Below are positions 58,084 through 64,000 of a stretch of 64,000 nucleotides of DNA, piece by piece. The DNA is from Pseudomonas sp. MYb60 (lineage in GTDB: Bacteria > Pseudomonadota > Gammaproteobacteria > Pseudomonadales > Pseudomonadaceae). Under the pieces are notes generated by a model that saw nothing but the letters and a program-made list of their open reading frames with translations, searched no databases and had not been told where the DNA came from. A program made the translations under genes and the position numbers. The DNA lies in assembly GCF_002979555.1 (NCBI RefSeq), contig NZ_PCOZ01000004.1, forward strand, positions 1 through 64,000, in the 5' to 3' direction. Within the stretch, counting starts at the first letter, position 1. Each line of letters starts with the position of its first letter.

Positions 58084-59859
58084 ATGAGCAAAATGAGAGC
58101 AATCGAAGCCGCCGTTCTGGTAATGCGCCGTGAAGGCGTGGACACCGCTTTCGGTATCCCAGGCGCTGCGATCAACCCGCTGTACTCGGCCTTGCAGAAG
58201 GTGGGTGGCATCGATCACGTCCTTGCTCGCCACGTTGAAGGCGCCTCGCACATGGCCGAGGGCTACACCCGCACCAAGGCCGGCAACATCGGCGTGTGCA
58301 TCGGCACGTCGGGCCCGGCGGGTACCGACATGGTCACCGGCCTGTACAGCGCCTCGGCGGATTCGATCCCGATCCTGTGCATCACCGGTCAAGCACCGCG
58401 TGCCCGCATGCACAAGGAAGACTTCCAGGCCGTCGACATCACCAGCATCGTCAAGCCGGTGACCAAGTGGGCAACCACCGTCCTAGAACCTGGCCAGGTG
58501 CCTTACGCCTTCCAGAAAGCCTTCTTTGAGATGCGCTCCGGCCGCCCGGGCCCGGTGTTGATCGACCTGCCATTCGATGTACAGATGGCCGAGATCGAAT
58601 TCGACATTGACGCCTATCAGCCGCTGCCCCTGGCCAAGCCACTGGCCACCCGCGTCCAGGTGGAAAAAGCCCTGGCGCTGCTGGACCAAGCCGAGCGCCC
58701 GTTGCTGGTGAGCGGTGGCGGTGTGATCAATGCCGACGCCAGCGAGTTGCTGGTTGAATTTGCTGAATTGACCGGCATCCCGGTGATCCCGACCCTGATG
58801 GGCTGGGGCACCATCCCGGATGACCACCCACAGATGGTCGGCATGGTCGGCCTGCAGACCTCGCACCGCTATGGCAACGCGACGATGCTCAAATCGGACG
58901 TAGTGCTGGGCATCGGCAACCGCTGGGCCAACCGTCACACCGGCTCGGTGGAGGTGTACACCGAGGGCCGCAAGTTCATTCACGTCGACATCGAACCGAC
59001 CCAGATTGGCCGCGTGTTCACCCCGGACCTGGGCATCGTGTCCGACGCCGGTTCCGCCCTGACGATGTTTATCGAAGTGGCCCGCGAGTGGAAAGCCGCC
59101 GGCAAGCTCAAGGACCGCAGCGCCTGGCTCAATGACTGCCAACAGCGCAAGGCCACCCTGCACCGCAAGACCCACTTCGACAACGTACCGGTCAAGCCGC
59201 AACGGGTGTACGAAGAGATGAACCAGGTGTTCGGAAAAGACACGTGCTACGTCAGCACCATCGGCCTGTCACAGATTGCCGGCGCGCAGTTCCTGCACGT
59301 CTACAAGCCACGTCACTGGATCAACTGCGGCCAGGCCGGCCCGTTGGGCTGGACCATTCCGGCGGCACTCGGCGTGGTCAAGGCCGACCCGAGCCGCAAG
59401 GTCGTGGCGCTGTCGGGCGACTATGACTTCCAGTTCATGATCGAAGAACTGGCCGTGGGCGCGCAATTCAAGCTGCCGTACATCCACGTCGTGGTGAACA
59501 ACTCTTACCTCGGCCTGATCCGTCAGGCCCAGCGCGGGTTCGAAATGGACTACTGCGTGCAACTGTCTTTCGACAACCTCAACGCCCCGGAACTCAACGG
59601 CTATGGCGTAGACCACGTGGCCGTCGCCGAAGGCCTGGGTTGCAAGGCCTTGCGTGTGTTCGAGCCGAGCCAGATTGCGCCGGCCCTGCGCCGCGCCGAG
59701 GAAATGATCGAAGAATTCAAGGTTCCGGTGATCGTTGAGATTATTCTGGAGCGCGTGACCAATATTTCGATGGGCACCGAGATCAACGCCGTCAACGAAT
59801 TCGAAGATCTGGCACTGGTCGGCAACGATGCGCCGACCGCCATTTCCCTGCTCGATTAA
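58084..59859 (+). CDS. gcl: glyoxylate carboligase
   Basis: 591 residues from ATG 58084. It joins two glyoxylates to tartronate semialdehyde with loss of CO2, using ThDP and FAD. The hallmark is Val51 ([13 protein letters not shown]) in place of the glutamate that other ThDP enzymes use, known from E. coli Gcl. The ThDP motif is SGDYDFQFM...VVVNNSYLG. First gene of gcl-hyi-glxR-ttuD-pykF. AGAGG lies about 12 bases upstream. Confidence 0.97.
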   Translation: MSKMRAIEAAVLVMRREGVDTAFGIPGAAINPLYSALQKVGGIDHVLARHVEGASHMAEGYTRTKAGNIGVCIGTSGPAGTDMVTGLYSASADSIPILCITGQAPRARMHKEDFQAVDITSIVKPVTKWATTVLEPGQVPYAFQKAFFEMRSGRPGPVLIDLPFDVQMAEIEFDIDAYQPLPLAKPLATRVQVEKALALLDQAERPLLVSGGGVINADASELLVEFAELTGIPVIPTLMGWGTIPDDHPQMVGMVGLQTSHRYGNATMLKSDVVLGIGNRWANRHTGSVEVYTEGRKFIHVDIEPTQIGRVFTPDLGIVSDAGSALTMFIEVAREWKAAGKLKDRSAWLNDCQQRKATLHRKTHFDNVPVKPQRVYEEMNQVFGKDTCYVSTIGLSQIAGAQFLHVYKPRHWINCGQAGPLGWTIPAALGVVKADPSRKVVALSGDYDFQFMIEELAVGAQFKLPYIHVVVNNSYLGLIRQAQRGFEMDYCVQLSFDNLNAPELNGYGVDHVAVAEGLGCKALRVFEPSQIAPALRRAEEMIEEFKVPVIVEIILERVTNISMGTEINAVNEFEDLALVGNDAPTAISLLD

Positions 59860-59869
59860 GGAGAACCCT

Positions 59870-60652
59870 ATGCCGCGTTTCGCCGCCAACCTGTCCATGC
59901 TGTTTACCGAACAGGATTTTCTTGCCCGTTTCAAAGCGGCTGCCGAGGCCGGTTTCCAGGGGGTCGAGTACCTGTTCCCCTACGAATTCAGCTCGGCTGA
60001 AATCAAGGCACAACTCGACGCCAATGGCCTGACGCAAGTGCTGTTCAACCTGCCGGCCGGTGACTGGGCCCAGGGCGAGCGCGGCCTGGCGTGCCACCCG
60101 GACCGGGTCGAGGAGTTCCGGGCCGGGGTCAACCTGGCCATCGCCTACGCGCAGGTCCTGGGCAACACCCAGGTCAACTGCCTGGCAGGTATCCGGCCGC
60201 AAGGCGTTGACGATGAGACCGTCGAGAAGACCTTCGTCGCCAACCTCAAGTACGCCGCCGACAAGTTGCAGGCAGCGGGCATCAAGCTGGTGATGGAGAT
60301 GATCAACACCCGCGACATCCCCGGCTTCTACCTGAACAACACCGCCCAGGCGCTGTCGATCCGCGAGCAGGTGGGCAGCGCCAACCTGTTCCTGCAATAC
60401 GACATCTACCACATGCAAATCATGGAAGGTGACCTGGCCCGCACCATGGCCGCGCACCTGAGTGAGATCAACCACATTCAGCTGGCGGACAACCCAGGGC
60501 GCAACGAGCCGGGCACGGGGGAAATCAACTATCGCTTCCTGTTCGAACACCTGGACCGCATTGGCTACACGGGGTGGGTCGGCTGTGAATACAAGCCGTT
60601 GACCACCACCGAGGCCGGTTTGGGCTGGCTCAAGACCCACAACGCGATCTGA
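59870..60652 (+). CDS. hyi: hydroxypyruvate isomerase
   Basis: 260 residues from ATG 59870 with AAGGAG upstream, 10 bases after gcl. TIM-barrel isomerase that interconverts hydroxypyruvate and tartronate semialdehyde. FAANLSMLFTEQDFLARF is the conserved opening; glutamates in LVMEMINTRD and GEINYRFLF bind the metal and act in catalysis, with ANLFLQYDIYHMQIMEGD between. Confidence 0.96.
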   Translation: MPRFAANLSMLFTEQDFLARFKAAAEAGFQGVEYLFPYEFSSAEIKAQLDANGLTQVLFNLPAGDWAQGERGLACHPDRVEEFRAGVNLAIAYAQVLGNTQVNCLAGIRPQGVDDETVEKTFVANLKYAADKLQAAGIKLVMEMINTRDIPGFYLNNTAQALSIREQVGSANLFLQYDIYHMQIMEGDLARTMAAHLSEINHIQLADNPGRNEPGTGEINYRFLFEHLDRIGYTGWVGCEYKPLTTTEAGLGWLKTHNAI

Positions 60653-60672
60653 CAAACACACCACCTCCCCCA

Positions 60673-60684
60673 TGTGGGAGGGGG
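60673..60684 (+). repeat. half REP inside the gcl operon
   Basis: TGTGGGAGGGGG followed by TGCAC lies between hyi and glxR. Only the conserved end remains, with no CTTGCCCCC part. It is a truncated REP within a 56-base operon gap. Confidence 0.7.
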
Positions 60685-60708
60685 TGCACTAACAAGAGGA
60701 TTTTCGTC

Positions 60709-61599
60709 ATGGCTAAAATCGGATTTATCGGCACCGGCATCATGGGTCAACCCATGGCTGCGAACCTGCAGAAAGCAGGTCACCAACTGTTCCTCTCCGA
60801 GCACCACGGCAAGGCCCCGCAAGCCCTGATCGACGCCGGTGCCATCGCCCTGGCCAACCCGCAGCAAGTCGCCCAGGAAGCCGAGTTCATCATCGTGATG
60901 GTGCCGGACACCCCGCAGGTCGACGACGTGCTGTTCCGCAAGGACGGTGTAGCCGCCGGCCTGTCGCCGAACAAAGTGGTGATCGACATGAGTTCGATCT
61001 CCCCCACCGCCACCAAGGCGTTCGCCGCAAAGATCAACGAGAGCGGCGCGCAGTATCTGGACGCCCCGGTGTCCGGCGGTGAAGTCGGCGCCAAGGCCGG
61101 CACCCTGAGCATCATGATCGGCGGCGAGCCGCAGACCTTCGAACGCGCCCTGCCGCTGTTCCAGGCCATGGGCAAGAACATCACCCTGGTGGGCGGCAAC
61201 GGCGATGGCCAGACCGCCAAGGTTGCCAACCAGATCATCGTCGCGCTGAACATCCAGGCCGTGGCCGAAGCGCTGTTGTTCGCCGCCAAGAACGGCGCCG
61301 ACCCGGCCAAGGTGCGTGAAGCGCTGATGGGTGGTTTTGCCTCGTCGAAGATCCTGGAAGTGCATGGCGAACGCATGATCAAGGGCACCTTCGATCCGGG
61401 TTTCCGTATCAACCTGCACCAGAAGGACCTGAACCTGGCGCTGGCCGGCGCCAAGGAGCTGGGGATCAACCTGCCGAACACTGCCGGCACCCAGCAGGTG
61501 TTCAGCACCTGCACCGCGATTGGCGGCGGCAACTGGGACCACTCGGCGTTGATCAAGGGCCTGGAACATATGGCCAACTTCTCGATCCGCGACAAGTAA
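60709..61599 (+). CDS. glxR: tartronate semialdehyde reductase
   Basis: 296 residues. It reduces tartronate semialdehyde to D-glycerate with NADH. Beta-hydroxyacid dehydrogenase family: GFIGTGIMGQPMAANL for the nucleotide, DAPVSGGEVGAKAGTL for substrate and the catalytic lysine in GDGQTAKVANQ. Follows hyi and precedes ttuD. Confidence 0.96.
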   Translation: MAKIGFIGTGIMGQPMAANLQKAGHQLFLSEHHGKAPQALIDAGAIALANPQQVAQEAEFIIVMVPDTPQVDDVLFRKDGVAAGLSPNKVVIDMSSISPTATKAFAAKINESGAQYLDAPVSGGEVGAKAGTLSIMIGGEPQTFERALPLFQAMGKNITLVGGNGDGQTAKVANQIIVALNIQAVAEALLFAAKNGADPAKVREALMGGFASSKILEVHGERMIKGTFDPGFRINLHQKDLNLALAGAKELGINLPNTAGTQQVFSTCTAIGGGNWDHSALIKGLEHMANFSIRDK

Positions 61600-61624
61600 C
61601 CCCTGATCTGAAATGCGATCAAAG

Positions 61625-61710
61625 GTGGGAGGGGCTTGCCCCCGATTGCAGTGGGTCAGCTACAGATGTGCTGACTGATGCACCGCCATCGGGGGCAAGC
61701 CCCTCTCACA
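61625..61710. repeat. REPIN inside the gcl operon
   Basis: GTGGGAGGGGCTTGCC... (61625-61646) and ATCGGGGGCAAGCCCC... (61688-61710) inverted, GAT ends inward, with a 41-base spacer. It sits between glxR and ttuD, two genes of one pathway in the same direction, so it is likely transcribed. Confidence 0.88.
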
Positions 61711-61778
61711 GTTTGATTGCATTTCAAGGCCTGCCATTGCTGCACCTCTAATAACAAAAAATCCCCGGGAGCCCGCTT

Positions 61779-63059
61779 ATGTCGGTCGATCCACAACACC
61801 TGCTTCGCGAGCTGTTTGCCACAGCTATCGACGCCGCCCACCCCCGGCAAGTCCTTGAACCCTACCTGCCCGCCGACCGCAGCGGCCGTGTCATCGTGAT
61901 CGGCGCCGGCAAGGCGGCTGCCGCCATGGCCCTTGTCGTGGAAAATTGCTGGCAGGGCGAAGTCACCGGCCTCGTCGTCACCCGCTACGGCCATGGCGCG
62001 CCGTGCAAGAAAATCGAAGTGGTCGAAGCCGCCCACCCGGTCCCCGACGCTGCCGGCCTGGCCGTGGCCCAGCGGGTGCTGGCAATGATCAGCAACCTCG
62101 GCGAAGACGACCGCGTGATCTTCCTGCTTTCCGGCGGTGGCTCTGCCCTGCTCGCCCTGCCGGCTGAAGGCATCACCCTGGCCGACAAGCAAACCCTCAA
62201 CAAAGCCCTGCTCAAATCCGGCGCGACCATTGGCGAGATGAATTGCGTGCGCAAGCACCTCTCGGCAATCAAGGGCGGGCGCCTGGCGAAAGCCGCTTGG
62301 CCCGCCACGGTCTATACCTACGCGATTTCCGACGTGCCGGGCGACCAGGCCACGGTCATTGCCTCCGGCCCTACGGTCGGCGACCCGAGCACCTCGGCCC
62401 AGGCCCTGGCGATCCTCAAACGCTACAACATCGATGCCCCCGCCTCGGTGCGCAGCTGGTTGCAGAACCCGGCCTCGGAAACCGTCAAGCCTGGCGACCC
62501 GGTGCTCGCCCGCAGCCACTTCCAGCTAATCGCCCGCCCCCAGCAATCCCTGGAAGCGGTGGCGGTCAAAGTCCGCCAGGCCGGGTTCAGCCCGCTGATC
62601 CTCGGCGACCTCGAAGGCGAAGCGCGGGACGTGGCCAAGGTGCACGCCGGCATCGCGCGGCAAATCGTGCAACACGGCCAACCCTTGGCGGCGCCGTGCG
62701 TGATCCTCTCCGGCGGCGAAACCACCGTGACCGTGCGCGGCAATGGCCGTGGCGGGCGCAATGCGGAGTTCTTGCTGAGCCTCACCGACAGCCTCAAGGG
62801 CCTGCCCGGCGTCTACGCCCTGGCCGGTGACACCGACGGCATCGACGGTTCGGAAGACAACGCCGGCGCCATCATGACCCCGTGCAGCTATTCGCGCGCC
62901 GAAACGCTGGGCCTGTCGGCCAGTGACGAGCTGGACAACAACAACGGCTACGGCTACTTCGCGGCCCTCGACGACCTGATCGTCACCGAGCCGACGCGCA
63001 CCAACGTCAATGACTTCCGCGCCATCCTGATTCTTGAGACTGCCAACCATGACGCCTGA
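61779..63059 (+). CDS. ttuD: glycerate 2-kinase / hydroxypyruvate reductase-like (MOFRL family)
   Basis: 426 residues from ATG 61779 (GGGAG upstream). N-terminal glycerate kinase domain ([43 protein letters not shown]) and a C-terminal MOFRL domain ([40 protein letters not shown]). Named ttuD after a supposed hydroxypyruvate reductase, but the fold is that of glycerate 2-kinase, giving 2-phosphoglycerate. It overlaps pykF by 11 bases. Confidence 0.93.
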   Translation: MSVDPQHLLRELFATAIDAAHPRQVLEPYLPADRSGRVIVIGAGKAAAAMALVVENCWQGEVTGLVVTRYGHGAPCKKIEVVEAAHPVPDAAGLAVAQRVLAMISNLGEDDRVIFLLSGGGSALLALPAEGITLADKQTLNKALLKSGATIGEMNCVRKHLSAIKGGRLAKAAWPATVYTYAISDVPGDQATVIASGPTVGDPSTSAQALAILKRYNIDAPASVRSWLQNPASETVKPGDPVLARSHFQLIARPQQSLEAVAVKVRQAGFSPLILGDLEGEARDVAKVHAGIARQIVQHGQPLAAPCVILSGGETTVTVRGNGRGGRNAEFLLSLTDSLKGLPGVYALAGDTDGIDGSEDNAGAIMTPCSYSRAETLGLSASDELDNNNGYGYFAALDDLIVTEPTRTNVNDFRAILILETANHDA

Positions 63060-64000
63060 CAAGAAGGTCAAGATCCTCGCCACCCTGGGCCCGGCCACTG
63101 ACGGTATCGACGACATCCGCGAGCTGGTGGAGGCCGGGGTGAATATCTTCCGCCTCAACTTCAGCCACGGCGACCATGCCGACCACGCCCAACGCTACCA
63201 GTGGATCCGCCAGGTGGAGCGCCAGCTCAACTACCCATTGGGCATCCTCATGGACCTGCAAGGGCCGAAGCTGCGCGTCGGGCGCTTCGCCGAGGGCAAG
63301 GTGCAACTGGTGCGCGGCCAGGCACTGCGCCTGGACCTGGACCCGGCGCCGGGCGACCAATGCCGGGTCAACCTGCCCCACCCGGAGATCATCGCGGCGT
63401 TGGAGCCGGGCATGGACCTGCTGCTGGACGACGGCAAGCTGCGCCTGCGGGTGATCACCAAACACGCGGACGCCATCGACACCACCGTGCTGAATGGCGG
63501 CGAATTGTCTGATCGCAAAGGCGTGAACGTCCCACAAGCCCTGCTCGAACTCAGCCCGCTGACCGCCAAGGACCGGCGCGATTTGAGCTTTGGCCTCGAA
63601 CTGGGCGTGGACTGGGTGGCGCTGTCATTCGTGCAGCGCCCGGAAGATATCCGCGAAGCCCGCGAGCTGATCGGCGACAAGGCGTTCCTGATGGCCAAGA
63701 TCGAGAAACCCTCGGCGGTGCAACGCTTGCGGGAAATCGCCGAGCTGAGCGACGCGATCATGGTGGCCAGAGGCGACCTGGGCGTGGAAGTGCCAGCCGA
63801 GAGCGTGCCGCAGATCCAGAAGGACATCATCAGCACCTGTCGCCAATTGGGCAAACCGGTGGTGGTGGCCACACAGATGCTGGAGTCCATGCGTTTCTCG
63901 CCGGCGCCGACCCGTGCCGAAGTTACCGATGTCGCCAACGCCGTCGCCGAAGGTGCGGACGCGGTGATGCTGTCGGCGGAAACCGCGTCCGGCGAGTATC
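63049..64000 (+). CDS. pykF: pyruvate kinase, 3' end cut by window
   Basis: The first 317 codons of a pyruvate kinase beginning at ATG 63049 inside the end of ttu[57 protein letters not shown] and VATQMLESM are the family blocks; Lys in AKIEKP and Asp/Glu metal ligands are present. It makes pyruvate and ATP from phosphoenolpyruvate. In this operon it continues the path from glyoxylate via 2-phosphoglycerate. The C-terminal regulatory domain lies outside. Confidence 0.95.
   Translation, partial: MTPDKKVKILATLGPATDGIDDIRELVEAGVNIFRLNFSHGDHADHAQRYQWIRQVERQLNYPLGILMDLQGPKLRVGRFAEGKVQLVRGQALRLDLDPAPGDQCRVNLPHPEIIAALEPGMDLLLDDGKLRLRVITKHADAIDTTVLNGGELSDRKGVNVPQALLELSPLTAKDRRDLSFGLELGVDWVALSFVQRPEDIREARELIGDKAFLMAKIEKPSAVQRLREIAELSDAIMVARGDLGVEVPAESVPQIQKDIISTCRQLGKPVVVATQMLESMRFSPAPTRAEVTDVANAVAEGADAVMLSAETASGEY

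Noticed and set aside
58084..59859. Missing catalytic glutamate in a ThDP enzyme
   Set aside because: Val51 at this position is the normal, known feature of glyoxylate carboligase and not a defect.

Overview
The window is a piece of core chromosome from a Pseudomonas of the P. fluorescens group. The evidence is the GC-rich coding, the gene content and order (gpsA, hybrid kinase, fabA-fabB and a chemoreceptor, recalled as like the PA1608-PA1614 block of P. aeruginosa; sdhCDAB-sucAB-lpdG-sucCD divergent from gltA; gcl-hyi-glxR-ttuD-pykF, recalled as like PA1502-PA1498), and many copies of a REP/REPIN repeat (TGTGGGAGGGGGCTTGCC type) known from this group. I see no prophage, integrase, IS element, CRISPR array or obvious foreign island.
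Layout. 1-73: tRNA-Glu (minus) with a strong promoter. 0.4-16.8 kb: housekeeping and accessory enzymes, with alpha/beta hydrolases, an HBM-type chemoreceptor, a MocR regulator, SDR and MDR oxidoreductases, pyrF, an OmpR/EnvZ-type pair, an AI-2E family permease, a DUF4892 protein, a thioesterase, and gpsA-DUF4389-sixA. 17.0-22.0 kb: a tightly coupled operon of TonB-dependent receptor, periplasmic substrate-binding-like protein and hybrid histidine kinase. 22.2-24.0 kb: fabA-fabB for unsaturated fatty acid synthesis. 24.1-34.1 kb: chemoreceptor, amidohydrolase, OsmC, pirin, dienelactone hydrolase, htpG, two overlapping hotdog thioesterases, a small lipoprotein and brnQ. 34.4-46.0 kb: one long TCA-cycle operon read leftward (sdhCDAB, sucAB, lpdG, sucCD), divergent from gltA (46.2-47.5 kb); both have good sigma-70 promoters in the shared 364-bp gap. 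47.8-49.8 kb: acetate permease actP with its DUF485 partner. 50.0-56.5 kb: an orphan betaine-type binding protein, a GH17 beta-glucan enzyme, small membrane proteins, and an exported esterase-like protein coupled to a MlaA/VacJ homologue. 56.7-64.0 kb: TetR regulator, GlcG-like protein and the glyoxylate-to-glycerate pathway (gcl, hyi, glxR, ttuD) ending in a pyruvate kinase cut by the window edge.
How the genes work together. The sdh/suc/lpd/gltA block supplies most of the TCA cycle, and actP brings in acetate to feed it. The gcl block turns two glyoxylates (from purine, allantoin or glycolate breakdown) into tartronate semialdehyde, glycerate and then glycolysis. The most interesting part is the TonB receptor / binding protein / hybrid kinase operon, which looks like a dedicated ligand-capture and signalling module. 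Coordinates of starts were adjusted by hand from ribosome-binding sites and family alignments in memory; all functions are by recognition of sequence motifs, not by database search.
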